Notes: a model not told the origin generated them from the sequence alone. 64,000 nt of DNA from SZUA-547 sp963669315 (GCA_963669315.1 OY770021.1:2294001-2358000); one strand, 5' to 3'. Shown: positions 54,499 to 63,669, counted from the first letter of the stretch. A program made the numbers and translations.

Positions 54499-55396
54499 CT
54501 ATCCGCCGATCCCCTTCAGCCTCGCCTCGATGACGCCAAGGCGGGACTCGAGGATGTTCTTCTGCATGTCCTCCATCGCTTTCCTGATCGAAGCGTCGGT
54601 TTCCTTCTTCATTTTTTTCAACTGTTCGGCGCGGATTTTCTCACGATCCTTTCGCTCTTTCTCCAGCTTCGCCTCGGTGGCGGCGGCGGCGGCGGCGACA
54701 GCGTCTTCGATCTCTTTCTTGCGGCTTTCCTGCTTCGATTGAACGATCTTGATCGAGTCTTCGAGGAGCTTTTTATCGTCTTCCAGGCGTTTCAGGTTGG
54801 ATTCGACGACTTGCATTTTCGCCGGGTCCAGCGGCTCCCCAGTGACAACCCTCTCGCCGATCTTTTCGCCTTTTTGGGTCCGGACCGCCTCAATCCGCGA
54901 CACCTCTTTCACCATGTCGTCTTTCATCTTCGAAAACTCTTCGAACTTTTTCTCCTGCTCCTTGAACTTGTCCTGAAGCGCCGCCAGTTCGGCTTCCGCG
55001 ACGCCGCCGCCCGCGCCGCCTTCCTTGGCGGTCGCCTTTGACGCCGCCATCAGCGCTTTCACGAGCTTTTTTCTGACTATTTAAAAGCGCAGATTTTTCA
55101 TTTTCGAAAAACATCCTAGCCTTTTCTATCTCCGGCCGTATTAACTCAGATTGTAATTTTGCGGATCCAAGACCAACTTTCCCCTTGGCCCCTTTATCCA
55201 TGGCGTCGCTCATGACTGCGCTGGGAGACTTGTTCAATTCCTCCAGTTTCTTAATGTCTTGTTCGATTGCGTTTATTTTCTTCTGAATTTCGACGCTCTC
55301 CGCTCCATCGTTTTTTGCGATCGCCTTATCTTTGAAATGACGCTCAATTTCGCTTTTGATGGCTTTCATCAGGACCGGATCGGGCTTCGGCGGCAT
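54499..55396 (-). pseudogene. Coiled-coil protein gene split by a +1 frameshift
   Basis: The gene starts at 55396 (MPPKPDPVLMKAIKSEIERH, with GGGGGAG upstream). It reads well until an A6 run (minus strand; 55067-55072), then turns into Arg-rich junk that ends at 54890. The other frame continues the same kind of Lys/Glu/Ala-rich coiled coil (KALMAASKATAKEGG ... MEDMQKNILESRLG) to 54499 but has no ribosome site of its own. Removing one A joins them into about 298 residues. The first part is less GC-rich than the second. It could be a true mutation, a sequencing error or slippage. Function unknown. Confidence 0.65.
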
Positions 55397-55573
55397 TTGG
55401 TTGTCTCCCCCAGCTTTTGATTTTCGAGTTGCGGATGCGCAGCACACATTTGCAGGACTCTCTACGCCGATCAATTTACCTCTGCGCGAAATTCCGTTTG
55501 CCGCCTTGCCGCTGTCTTCCCTCCGCGCGCCGCAAAGGCTATGTGACGGCGGTCCCAATCCGGAGCGCGCGCC

Positions 55574-56488
55574 ATGTCCTTTTTCGGCAAACTGAAAGAC
55601 CGCCTGCTGAAATCCTCATCCAAGCTGGACGAGGGCGTCTCGGCCATCGCCGAGCGGCGCGTGCTGGATGACGAGGCGCTGGAGGAGCTGGAAGACCTTC
55701 TGATCCAGACCGATCTGGGCGTCGAGACCGCGATGAAGGTCTCCGCCGCGCTGGCCGAGGGGCGCTTCGGCAAAAAGGTCGCCGCCGATGAGCTGAAGCG
55801 CATGTTGGCCGAGGAAGTCGCCCGCGTTCTGGAGCCGGTCGCCAAACCCTTGCCGATTTACGCCAAGCGGCCGCAGGTGGTTCTGGTGGTCGGCGTCAAC
55901 GGGTCCGGCAAGACCACGACCATTGGCAAGCTGGCCAGCCAGTTGCGGGGCGCAGGCAAGAAGGTGGTGATCGCCGCGGGCGACACGTTCCGAGCCGCGG
56001 CCGTGGAGCAGTTGCAGGTCTGGGGCGAGCGGGCGGGCGTGCCGGTTCTGACCGCGCCGGAGGGTTCGGACCCGGCCAGCCTCGCCTATGACGCGTTGGA
56101 ACAGGCGCAGGCGGACGGCGCCGACATCCTGCTGATCGACACCGCCGGGCGTTTGCAGAACCGCGACGACCTGATGGCGGAGCTTGAGAAGATCGTGCGC
56201 GTTCTTCGCAAGCGTGACGAGACCGCGCCCCACAATACGCTGCTGGTTCTCGACGCCACTACGGGCCAGAACGCGGTCAATCAGGTGGAGGTCTTCACCA
56301 AGATCGCCAACGTGACCGGGCTGGTGATGACCAAGCTGGACGGCACCGCGCGGGGCGGCATTCTTGTGGCGCTGGCCAAGAAGGCCGGGCTTCCGGTGCA
56401 TATGATCGGGGTGGGCGAGGGGATCGACGACTTGCAGCCCTTCGAACCTATGGAGTTCGCGCGGGCGTTGACCGGCGCCAAGGGATAG
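55574..56488 (+). CDS. ftsY: Signal recognition particle receptor FtsY
   Basis: A 304-residue SRP GTPase that docks ribosome-SRP complexes at the inner membrane. The NG domain has an N-terminal helical bundle, G1 GVNGSGKTTTIGKLA, the AAGDTFRAAAVEQL insert, DTAGRLQNRDDLM and TKLDGTARGG, then GVGEGIDDLQPF. The acidic A domain of some FtsY proteins is absent, as is common in this class. GGAG lies just before the ATG. The EamA gene follows after 4 bp. Confidence 0.96.
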   Translation: MSFFGKLKDRLLKSSSKLDEGVSAIAERRVLDDEALEELEDLLIQTDLGVETAMKVSAALAEGRFGKKVAADELKRMLAEEVARVLEPVAKPLPIYAKRPQVVLVVGVNGSGKTTTIGKLASQLRGAGKKVVIAAGDTFRAAAVEQLQVWGERAGVPVLTAPEGSDPASLAYDALEQAQADGADILLIDTAGRLQNRDDLMAELEKIVRVLRKRDETAPHNTLLVLDATTGQNAVNQVEVFTKIANVTGLVMTKLDGTARGGILVALAKKAGLPVHMIGVGEGIDDLQPFEPMEFARALTGAKG

Positions 56489-56492
56489 CGCG

Positions 56493-57401
56493 ATGGGTGA
56501 GACCATCGTCGAGCTGGCCGGCACGCCAGCGGGAAGCACTTTGGCGCTGGCGCTGGTGCTGCTGTCGGCGCTGTCTCACGCCCTGTTTGGAGCGATCAAC
56601 AAAGGCGGCTCCGACGCGTGGCTGAATCGCGCGGCGATCAATATCTGCTATGGCGCGATGGCGGCGCCTTTCGCCCTGTTCGTGCTGCCCTGGCCGACCG
56701 CCGATTTGTGGCCATGGATCGCGCTCACCTATTTCATCCACATTTTCTATGAGGCGTTCCAGTCCTCCGCCTTCAATCGAGGCGCCTTCACCGTGGTCTA
56801 TCCGATCGCGCGCGGCACCGGTCCGCTGGCGGCGGCGGTGCTGGCGGGGTTCGTGTTCGGCGAGACGCTCGACCCAGGCCAGTGGGGCGGCGTGCTGCTG
56901 CTATCTTCGGCGATCTTTACGCTGGCCTTCCTGAACATGCGGGCGGCAAAGATCGATCTGGCGGGTGCGGCGGCGCTGAAGGGCGCGATCGGCATGGCGC
57001 TGCTGACGGGGATCATGGTGGCGATCTACACCACAGTCGACGCCTATGGAATCCGGCAGGCGGCGAACCCGTTCACCTTCCTCGCCTGGTTCTTCACGAC
57101 GGGAGGCCTCGGATTTCCCGTGCTGGCGTATTTCCGGTGGCGGCGGAACCCGGTTCCGCTCGACCTGAATGATCTCGGCATGCGCGGCGTATCGGGCGCG
57201 CTGATCGCGTTCCTGAGCTTCGGTTCGATCCTGCTGGCCACGAGGCTGGATCAGGTCAGCGAGGCGGCGGCGCTGCGCGAGACCTCGATCATCTTCGCCA
57301 CCGCGATCGGCGTGCTGATCTTCCGGGAGAAAGTCTCCCTGCTTCGCCTGGGCGCGATCCTGTTCATCGCGCTGGGCGCCATTCTGGTCGAGTTCGGGTG
57401 A
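56493..57401 (+). CDS. EamA/DMT family transporter
   Basis: A 302-residue membrane protein with about ten hydrophobic helices in two EamA-type halves (LSHALFGAINKGG ... AFNRGAFTVVYPIARGTGPL; RETSIIFATAIGVLIFREKVSLLRLGAIL). Family members export amino acids or other metabolites; the substrate here cannot be told. It starts 4 bp after ftsY, so it is probably co-transcribed. Confidence 0.85.
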   Translation: MGETIVELAGTPAGSTLALALVLLSALSHALFGAINKGGSDAWLNRAAINICYGAMAAPFALFVLPWPTADLWPWIALTYFIHIFYEAFQSSAFNRGAFTVVYPIARGTGPLAAAVLAGFVFGETLDPGQWGGVLLLSSAIFTLAFLNMRAAKIDLAGAAALKGAIGMALLTGIMVAIYTTVDAYGIRQAANPFTFLAWFFTTGGLGFPVLAYFRWRRNPVPLDLNDLGMRGVSGALIAFLSFGSILLATRLDQVSEAAALRETSIIFATAIGVLIFREKVSLLRLGAILFIALGAILVEFG

Positions 57402-57432
57402 CAGCGCCCGAAGAATGGGATAGGCCGCGCCC

Positions 57433-58092
57433 ATGAAGAAAGAAATCAGCCCCGGCTTGAAATTCGCGCTGGAGATCGGCCCGCTCGCCGTCTTCTTCCT
57501 CGCCTTCACCTATGGTGAGCGGTTGCTTGGCGTGCCGGGCGTTGGCGATGCTATGACGGCGCTGGTGGGCGAGAAAGCCGCCAACGGGCAGACCGGGCCG
57601 ATCTTTCTGGCGACAGCGGTCTTCATGGTGGCGATCATCGCGTCGCTCAGCATCTCATGGTCGCTGACCCGGCACCTGCCGCGCATGGCGGTGGTCACGG
57701 GCATCGTGGTCGCCGTGTTCGGCGGCCTGACGCTGGCGCTGCAGGATGAAACCTTCATCAAGATGAAGCCGACCATCGTGAACGGGATTTTCGCGTTGAT
57801 CCTCGGATTTGGACTGTTCGTGCAGGGGCGATCCTATCTCAAATACCTGATGGGCGAGATGCTGCCGATGGATGATGAGGGCTGGCGCAAGCTGACGCAG
57901 CGCTGGATATTGTTCTTCATCTTCATGGGCTGCCTGAACGAGGTGGTGTGGCGCACCCAGACGACCGAGTTCTGGGTCAGCTTCAAGACTTTCGGCAACC
58001 TGCCGCTGACGCTGGTGTTCGTGTTCGCTCAGACCCCGTTGATGAAGCGGCATATGATCGAGGGTGAGGGCGAAAGCGGCCCGGCGGAGTAG
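57433..58092 (+). CDS. yciB: Septation protein A / inner membrane protein YciB
   Basis: A 219-residue protein of the IspZ/YciB family with five to six membrane helices. Characteristic parts are LKFALEIGPLAVFFLAFTYG, MKPTIVNGIFALILGFGLF, RWILFFIFMGCLNEVVWR and FWVSFKTFGNLPLTLVF. It is thought to help envelope synthesis and cell division. It ends 4 bp from the convergent ccmG gene. Confidence 0.93.
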   Translation: MKKEISPGLKFALEIGPLAVFFLAFTYGERLLGVPGVGDAMTALVGEKAANGQTGPIFLATAVFMVAIIASLSISWSLTRHLPRMAVVTGIVVAVFGGLTLALQDETFIKMKPTIVNGIFALILGFGLFVQGRSYLKYLMGEMLPMDDEGWRKLTQRWILFFIFMGCLNEVVWRTQTTEFWVSFKTFGNLPLTLVFVFAQTPLMKRHMIEGEGESGPAE

Positions 58093-58096
58093 GGCC

Positions 58097-58672
58097 TCAG
58101 CCCCCCGCCTTCGCCTTTTCGATCGCGGGCAGGATCTTTGTCTCCAGATCGTCGTTCTGGATAGGGCCGATATGCTTGTAGACAATGCGTCCGTCGCCGG
58201 TCAGCACGAAAGTCTCGGGCACTCCATAGACGCCCCATTCGATGCCCTGACGGCCCTTGCCGTCGAAACCGATCAGGGTGAAGGGGTCGCCCAGCTCATC
58301 CAAAAATGAGAGCGCTTTCGCCCGACTGTCGCGATAATTCAACCCGTGCACGGTGACGCCCTGCTCGGCGAGCTTCTCGATCTCGGGGTGCTCCACGCGG
58401 CAGGGCACGCACCAGCTGGCCCAGATGTTGACCACCGTGACTTCGCCCTTGTTGAGATCGGCGGTGGAAAAGCCCGGCGCGCCCTCTCTCAAGGGCGGCA
58501 ACTCGAAGGTCGGCGCGGGTTTGTCGATCAGGGCCGAGGGCAACAGGCGGGCGTCCTCTCGCCCCAGTCCGGCGACGAACAGCGCGCCGATGGCGGCGAA
58601 GCAGAGCACGGGGACCAGCATCCACAAGCGAAACCCGCCGCGGCGCTCGATCTGTTGAGATTCATCAGTCAT
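58097..58672 (-). CDS. ccmG: Thiol:disulfide interchange protein CcmG/DsbE
   Basis: A 191-residue membrane-anchored periplasmic thioredoxin-like protein. An N-terminal helix (RLWMLVPVLCFAAIGALFVAGL) is followed by a thioredoxin fold with active site WASWCVPC (Cys88, Cys91) and the family segments FELPPLREG and YGVPETFVL. It keeps the haem-binding cysteines of apocytochrome c reduced. Its start overlaps ccmD by 4 bp. It is the last gene of the ccm operon in this window. Confidence 0.95.
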   Translation of the reverse strand: MTDESQQIERRGGFRLWMLVPVLCFAAIGALFVAGLGREDARLLPSALIDKPAPTFELPPLREGAPGFSTADLNKGEVTVVNIWASWCVPCRVEHPEIEKLAEQGVTVHGLNYRDSRAKALSFLDELGDPFTLIGFDGKGRQGIEWGVYGVPETFVLTGDGRIVYKHIGPIQNDDLETKILPAIEKAKAGG

Positions 58673-58857
58673 GACGGGTCCGATACCGCTTTGCGGCGGG
58701 CGCGACCTTGACGCGCCTCAAGGTCTTTCAACTCGCGTTTGGCCCGAGCGCTAGCGCGGAGGCTGGCGATGGTCAGGCCGCCGACGATCAGCGCAAAGCA
58801 TCCATAGGCGGCCCAGATGTTCGCCGCGTATTTGCCCATGTCCAGCGCCTCTATCAT
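58669..58857 (-). CDS. ccmD: Haem exporter protein CcmD
   Basis: A 62-residue protein with one membrane helix (YAANIWAAYGCFALIVGGLTIASL) and a basic cytoplasmic tail, the usual CcmD form. It helps release holo-CcmE from CcmABC. The ATG at 58857 (MIEALDMGKY) fits the family; it starts 4 bp after the ccmC stop codon and overlaps ccmG by 4 bp. Confidence 0.9.
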   Translation of the reverse strand: MIEALDMGKYAANIWAAYGCFALIVGGLTIASLRASARAKRELKDLEARQGRARRKAVSDPS

Positions 58858-58861
58858 CGCG

Positions 58862-59587
58862 TCACCCCTCCGAATTCGCCAGCCGGATCGCGCGGGCGCG
58901 GCGGAGGCGGATTTCGGTTCTGACGCGCAGCAGCAAAAGCGCCACAAAGGTCAGCAGGAAGGCGATCAGCATCACCATGAGCGGGTAGAAAAATTCGTCG
59001 GTCAGTTTCTGGTTCCCGGACAGTGAGATGCTGGTTCCCTGATGCAGCGTCGCCCAGAACTGCACCGCATAGCGCGAGAGCATCGCGAACACCCCGCCAA
59101 TAAGGCAGAGGACAGCGGAAAGGTCGGCCGCTTTCTCAGGGTCGTCGATCGCGGCCCACAGCGCCATGTAGCCGAGATAGAAGAAGAACAGGATCAAAAA
59201 GCTGGTCAGCCGCGCATCCCAGACCCACCAGGTTCCCCACATCGGCTCGCCCCACACCGCGCCGGTGAAGAGGCCCAACAGGGTGAAGCCCGCGCCGATG
59301 GGCGCGGCCGCCTTGGCGACGAGGAAGGAGACGTGGTGCCGGCGGATCAGCCCGATCAGGCTGGCCACGACCATCACCAGATAGCCATTGATCGCCTGGA
59401 TCGCCGCGGGCACATGGATGAAAAGAATCTTCACCGTCTGGCCCTGCTGATAGTCGGCAGGCGTGAAGAGCAGCGACCAGATCAGGCCGAGCGCCATAGC
59501 GGCGATCGCGCCGCCCGCGACCCAGGGCAGGGCCGCGCCCGAGACCCGCATGAATTCGGCGGGATTGGCGTATCTCCAGATCGACAT
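58862..59587 (-). CDS. ccmC: Haem transporter subunit CcmC
   Basis: A 241-residue six-helix inner-membrane protein with the haem-handling WWD motif (WGTWWVWDARLTS, 118-130) and conserved periplasmic histidines (FIHVPAA; TLHQGTSI). It binds haem and loads CcmE in cytochrome c maturation. It is normally directly behind ccmB, but here a hydrolase-like gene lies between, with a 55-bp gap before ccmC. Confidence 0.95.
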   Translation of the reverse strand: MSIWRYANPAEFMRVSGAALPWVAGGAIAAMALGLIWSLLFTPADYQQGQTVKILFIHVPAAIQAINGYLVMVVASLIGLIRRHHVSFLVAKAAAPIGAGFTLLGLFTGAVWGEPMWGTWWVWDARLTSFLILFFFYLGYMALWAAIDDPEKAADLSAVLCLIGGVFAMLSRYAVQFWATLHQGTSISLSGNQKLTDEFFYPLMVMLIAFLLTFVALLLLRVRTEIRLRRARAIRLANSEG

Positions 59588-59642
59588 AAGGGTGATCTAT
59601 CGCTGCGGCGCAGCGTGGACAAGGGCGACTGTGGCTGTGGAC

Positions 59643-60641
59643 CTAAATCTGCGTGCGCAGAACGCCGGTCGACCGACGCTCGCCCTCATATCCGCAGAGG
59701 GCGACATCCCCATCCGCGCTGAGTTTCATCGCCAGCCGGGTCAGCGGGTTCAGCACCGGCGGCGCCAGCGCATCGGGCTCGGGCAGTTCGCCTGGCCCGT
59801 TGGCGACGGCGGCGCGCGCATCGCTTTCAACGCCTCGGGGCCGCCAAGGTCCGGGGTGGTCCAGATGGCGGAAATGGTTGGCCGCGCCGAAATGTTCGCT
59901 GTCCTCAGGCGCGTGGACGGCGGCGCTGTTCTCCAGCCGCTCGATCACGCAGGCCTCACCCGGCCTGGTTCCGGTCAGCGTGTAGATCACCGGCGTGCAG
60001 ATCGGCTCACCCGCAAGGCGCGCGCGGGCGGCGGCGTAGTCGGGCGCGGTCTCGAATACGTGGCGCAGCAGGTGCGAAGGCGCCCAACCGTCCTCGCGCA
60101 GCAATCTGGTCTTGCTCGCGATCCAATCCGCTGGGCGGCCCCAGCGACCGCGACGTTCAGGCGCCTGATTGAGAGCCGCCGCAAACCGCCCCGGCGCGGT
60201 CGCCTGCAGGACGCCCGTGACGCCCGGCCAAGAGGCGGCGGCCCATTCTCCGGCGGCGCTGCAGAGATGGACAAGCTCCACCCGGTCGCCGATCCCCTCG
60301 AATGGCCAGTCGAGCACGCGCAGCAACGATGGTGCGTTTTCACCGGGCCGCACGGCGGAGGTGCACGCCCATTCGTAGCTGAGTGCGAATGTCGCCACCC
60401 CGGCGCGACCGATCGCTGCGCGGTTGGCGGATATCTCGGCATGGTAGGGATCGCCGGATCGCGCCAGCCAACGGTTGGATATTCGGTCTGCGAGAGGCAG
60501 GAAGGGCGGCGCAATACGTCCCAGCCCGGCCGGCAATCCGGCCAAAACCGCGTCCATCAGATCGCGAGCAGCGCCGGCGTGGTCTGCGCAATAGGCCTCC
60601 AACCCGCCGTCCCGGTAGTCGCGAAAAGGCGGCGACTTCAT
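59643..60641 (-). CDS. Ntn-hydrolase-like protein (C45/acid ceramidase type) inside the ccm operon
   Basis: A 332-residue protein with features of N-terminal nucleophile amidases: a candidate nucleophile Cys93 in EWACTSAV, followed by RVLDWPF (Arg108, Asp111, as in the R-N-LDW motif), HLCSAAGEWAAASWPGVTGVL, ALNQAPERRG and GAANHF. In relatives, self-cleavage before the Cys exposes the nucleophile; here that is inferred. Substrates in the family are amides such as N-acyl amines or penicillin-type compounds. Its start overlaps ccmB by 4 bp (ATGA), so it is translated with the ccm genes. Confidence 0.7.
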   Translation of the reverse strand: MKSPPFRDYRDGGLEAYCADHAGAARDLMDAVLAGLPAGLGRIAPPFLPLADRISNRWLARSGDPYHAEISANRAAIGRAGVATFALSYEWACTSAVRPGENAPSLLRVLDWPFEGIGDRVELVHLCSAAGEWAAASWPGVTGVLQATAPGRFAAALNQAPERRGRWGRPADWIASKTRLLREDGWAPSHLLRHVFETAPDYAAARARLAGEPICTPVIYTLTGTRPGEACVIERLENSAAVHAPEDSEHFGAANHFRHLDHPGPWRPRGVESDARAAVANGPGELPEPDALAPPVLNPLTRLAMKLSADGDVALCGYEGERRSTGVLRTQI

Positions 60642-61303
60642 CGCGCGTTGACCCTCAGCGCCCAGCCCGCCGCGATCGGGCAGACGGCGAGCGTGAAAAG
60701 GGTGACGGCGCCCAGGAAAAGAAAGGCGGTGCGGGTCGGCTCTCCGCTGGTCGCCGCCTCCACCGCGCGGGCGCCGAAGATCAGGGTGGGTACGTAAAGC
60801 GGCAGCACGAGGATCGACAGCAACAACCCGCCGCGCCGGACCCCCACGGTGAGCGCGGCCCCTACCGCGCCGATAAAGCTGAGCGCCGGCGTGCCGGCGA
60901 GCAGAGACAGAACCAGCGGCCAGATCGCGTTCTCCGGGATCGCCAGCATCAGACCCAGCACCGGGGCCGCCACCACGATCGGCAGTCCGGTCGTCAGCCA
61001 ATGGGCGATGGCCTTGGCCGCCACCATGGCTTCGACCGCCATGCCAGAGGTCAGAAGCTGGTCCAGCGACCCATCCTCGAAATCGGCCTGAAACACCCGG
61101 TCGAGTGACAAGAGACAGGCGAGCAGCGCCGCGACCCACAGCACGCCGCCCGCGATCCGTGCGAGGACGGGCAATTCCGCTCCGACGCCAAACGGGATCA
61201 ACAACACCGCCAGCGTGAAAAAGGCGAGCGCGGTCGCGCCGCCGCCGCCAAGGCGAATTGCCAACGTCAGGTCGCGTCTCAGAAGCGTTGAGAAGGCGCT
61301 CAT
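60638..61303 (-). CDS. ccmB: Haem exporter permease CcmB
   Basis: A 221-residue six-helix membrane protein starting MSAFSTLLRRDLTLAIR. Family parts include the VLWVAALLACLLSLDRVFQADFEDGSLDQLL region and LPIVVAAPVLGLML. With CcmA it forms the ABC complex that drives release of holo-CcmE. The ATG at 61303 has GGAG 7 bases upstream and lies 2 bp after the ccmA stop codon. Confidence 0.95.
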   Translation of the reverse strand: MSAFSTLLRRDLTLAIRLGGGGATALAFFTLAVLLIPFGVGAELPVLARIAGGVLWVAALLACLLSLDRVFQADFEDGSLDQLLTSGMAVEAMVAAKAIAHWLTTGLPIVVAAPVLGLMLAIPENAIWPLVLSLLAGTPALSFIGAVGAALTVGVRRGGLLLSILVLPLYVPTLIFGARAVEAATSGEPTRTAFLFLGAVTLFTLAVCPIAAGWALRVNAR

Positions 61304-61305
61304 AA

Positions 61306-61995
61306 TCAGCTCCACGCCCCGGCCAGAAACGGGTCGTCCTCATCCTGCTCGGCGGCGCTCTCCGTCGTCGTCGCAACCGAGTCGCGGCCCGCCATCTCGA
61401 AAGTCTCCATGTCGGACAGGCCAAGGTCGATATGGGTGGCGATGAGGGCGGAACCGCCGCCGACGCAATGCGCGCGCACGATGTCCGCGATCGTCTCCGT
61501 CGCGGCGGCGTCGAGCGAGACGGTCGGTTCATCCAGCAGCCAGACAGGCCGGTCCGCGACCAGCAGGCGCGCAAGCCCCAGCCGCCGTTTCTGTCCCGCC
61601 GAGCAGTAAGCTGCGGGCGCATCGGCGACGGCCTCCAGACCCAGCCGCTCTATCGCGGCGCTGACCCGGCTCTCATCGCCCGAGCCCATCAGCCCGGCCC
61701 AGAAAGACAGGTTGGCGCGCACGCCCAGCGCCGGTTTGATCGCGTCCAGATGCCCCGCATAGGCGATATGCGGCCGCCCATCGGCGGCGTCGGTGGCCAG
61801 CGAGATCTCGCCCACGCCGGCGTCGCCCTCGATCACCGGCAGCAATCCGGCCAGTTGGCGCAAAAGCGTCGACTTGCCCGCGCCGTTTGGCCCGCGCAGC
61901 TGCGTCGCGCGTCCGGCCTCAACCGCCAGCGTCACGCCGCGATAGACGCGCCGACCGCCGCGCCGGCATCCCAGATTTTTCGCCCAGATCCGCAT
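61306..61995 (-). CDS. ccmA: Haem exporter ATP-binding protein CcmA
   Basis: A 229-residue ABC ATPase with Walker A GPNGAGKSTLL, signature CSAGQKRRLGLARLL (CSAGQ in place of LSGGQ, as in CcmA), Walker B VWLLDEPTVSLD and the ATHIDLGL switch. It powers the CcmABCD complex. GAGGGGAA precedes the ATG at 61995. It is the first gene of the ccm operon and diverges from the TenA-like gene. Confidence 0.95.
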   Translation of the reverse strand: MRIWAKNLGCRRGGRRVYRGVTLAVEAGRATQLRGPNGAGKSTLLRQLAGLLPVIEGDAGVGEISLATDAADGRPHIAYAGHLDAIKPALGVRANLSFWAGLMGSGDESRVSAAIERLGLEAVADAPAAYCSAGQKRRLGLARLLVADRPVWLLDEPTVSLDAAATETIADIVRAHCVGGGSALIATHIDLGLSDMETFEMAGRDSVATTTESAAEQDEDDPFLAGAWS

Positions 61996-62135
61996 TTCCC
62001 CTCTCCATAGCGGTCTTCGCTGAAAGAGAGAAGCGCGGCGCGTCACTGAGTGCGCTTGCGACCCGCGCGGACCAAGGCCATAGCAATAATTATCGATTTA
62101 TAGGCGGCTGGCTCGCCGGGAAGATGGAGAAGGTA

Positions 62136-62795
62136 ATGACCACGCGACCGAGCGAGATGCTGCGTTCGGCTTCGGCCGAGGACTGGGAGGCCGCCACGCG
62201 GCACCCGTTCTGCGCCGAGCTGGCCGACGGAACCCTGCCGACCTCGAAGATGGCGTGGTATCTGGCGCAGGATTACAGCTTCATCGATGGGTTCGTGCGT
62301 CTCGCCGCCAGTGCGATCGCCCATGCGCCGACATTAGAGGATCGCATTCCGCTGGCGCAGTTTCTTGGGGTGATCACCGGGCCGGAGAACACCTATTTTC
62401 AACGTAGTTTTGACGCGCTGGACGTGCCCGCGCCCGACCGGGTCGACCCTGAACTGGCCCCGGCGACGCTGGGATTTCGGCAGTTGATGGACCGAGCCGC
62501 GACTTCCGGCGAATATGTGCAGATGGTCGCCGTCCTGACTGTGGCGGAATGGACCTATCTGACCTGGGCGACGCCTTTTGCGCCGCCGCCCGAGGATCTG
62601 CCATTCTATTTCGCCGAATGGATCGACTTGCACGCCGGCGAGGGGTTCGAAGGCGTCGTCGCCTATCTTCGCGATCAATTGGATAAAGCCTGGATCTCGG
62701 CGACTGAAGACGCTCAGGGCCGCGCATCGGCGGCCTTCGCCGAAACGGTCGCGCTTGAGCGGGCGTTCTTCGATGCAGCTTACCAAGAGAGGTGA
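62136..62795 (+). CDS. TenA family protein, Cys-less type
   Basis: A 219-residue all-helical TenA/thiaminase II-fold protein (HPFCAELADGTLPTSKMAWYLAQDYSFIDGFVRL; VLTVAEWTYLTWA; WIDLHAGEGFEGVVAYL). The catalytic Cys of classical TenA, usually in a PCxWxY-type site, is absent; that place reads VAEWTYLTWA, which fits the TenA_E group that salvages thiamine breakdown products. The ATG at 62136 has GGAGAAGG upstream. No thiamine gene or riboswitch is nearby. Confidence 0.8.
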   Translation: MTTRPSEMLRSASAEDWEAATRHPFCAELADGTLPTSKMAWYLAQDYSFIDGFVRLAASAIAHAPTLEDRIPLAQFLGVITGPENTYFQRSFDALDVPAPDRVDPELAPATLGFRQLMDRAATSGEYVQMVAVLTVAEWTYLTWATPFAPPPEDLPFYFAEWIDLHAGEGFEGVVAYLRDQLDKAWISATEDAQGRASAAFAETVALERAFFDAAYQER

Positions 62796-62910
62796 GGTCC
62801 TCGCGCAACGTTCACTATTGTGTGCCGCGTCGCCGGATCAAATCGCTAAGGCGTGACTCGCGCTTGCGCCGGCACCGACGTATTGTTGGCCCGGAACAAA
62901 CAGACGGGCC

Positions 62911-63663
62911 GTGGAGGCCATAATAGGCATCAATCGACATATTCGCCGGATCGCGCGCAGCGTCGCTGTGCTGGCGGTTGCTGCGGGGTTGGGCTTTTCG
63001 CCCGCCAATGCAGAGGACGACGGGCCGGTGGTGGTGGAGTTGTTCACCAGCCAGGGGTGCAGTTCCTGCCCCGCGGCGGACGCGTTTCTGGGTGAGTTGG
63101 CCCAGCGCGACGGGGTGATCGCGCTGGCGCTGCATGTCGACTACTGGGACTATCTGGGCTGGCGTGACAATTTCGCCCTGCCCGAAAACACATACCGGCA
63201 AAAAGCCTATCGGTCCGAGCGACGCCTGCGCTCCATCTATACGCCGCAGGCGATGGTCGACGGCGTGGTCGACGTGGTCGGCAGCCGCAAATCGGATTTG
63301 AGGGAGGCGATACAGGCGGCGCGCGCGATCCCGAATCCGGCGCGCGTCGGCTTCGATGACGTGAACGGGCGCATGATCGCCCGGATTGCGCCAGTAAAAG
63401 AGGACATGACGCTGAAGAAACCGGCCACAGTTTGGATGCTCACCTACGCGCCGCCGCAAACCGTCGATATTCAGCGGGGCGAGAACGCAGGACGAAAGCT
63501 GACCTACCATAACGTCGTCACATCCTGGGTGCGTATGGGCGAATGGCGCGGAGAGGCCACCAATTACGACGCGCCGATGCCGGAAGGCGCGGGCGGCGCC
63601 GTGGTTCTGGTGCAGGCCGGGAAGGCTGGGGCGATCCTGGGGGCGGCCGAGTATCGTCGCTAA
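62911..63663 (+). CDS. DUF1223 exported thioredoxin-like protein
   Basis: A 250-residue protein with a GTG start, a signal peptide (SVAVLAVAAGLGFSPANA) and the DUF1223 domain. The domain opens with a thioredoxin-like strand and CxxC site (ELFTSQGCSSCPAAD, Cys50 and Cys53) and contains HVDYWDYLGWRDNFALP and YTPQAMVDG. The family is periplasmic and of unknown function, probably redox-related, which would suit the nearby cytochrome c maturation genes. Confidence 0.85.
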   Translation: MEAIIGINRHIRRIARSVAVLAVAAGLGFSPANAEDDGPVVVELFTSQGCSSCPAADAFLGELAQRDGVIALALHVDYWDYLGWRDNFALPENTYRQKAYRSERRLRSIYTPQAMVDGVVDVVGSRKSDLREAIQAARAIPNPARVGFDDVNGRMIARIAPVKEDMTLKKPATVWMLTYAPPQTVDIQRGENAGRKLTYHNVVTSWVRMGEWRGEATNYDAPMPEGAGGAVVLVQAGKAGAILGAAEYRR

Positions 63664-63669
63664 GGCGGG

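Noticed and set aside
60642..61622. N-terminal extension of the hydrolase-like gene through ccmB and into ccmA
   Set aside because: The extension is Arg-rich shadow sequence of the ccm genes; the ATG at 60641 overlaps the ccmB stop codon in the usual ATGA form.
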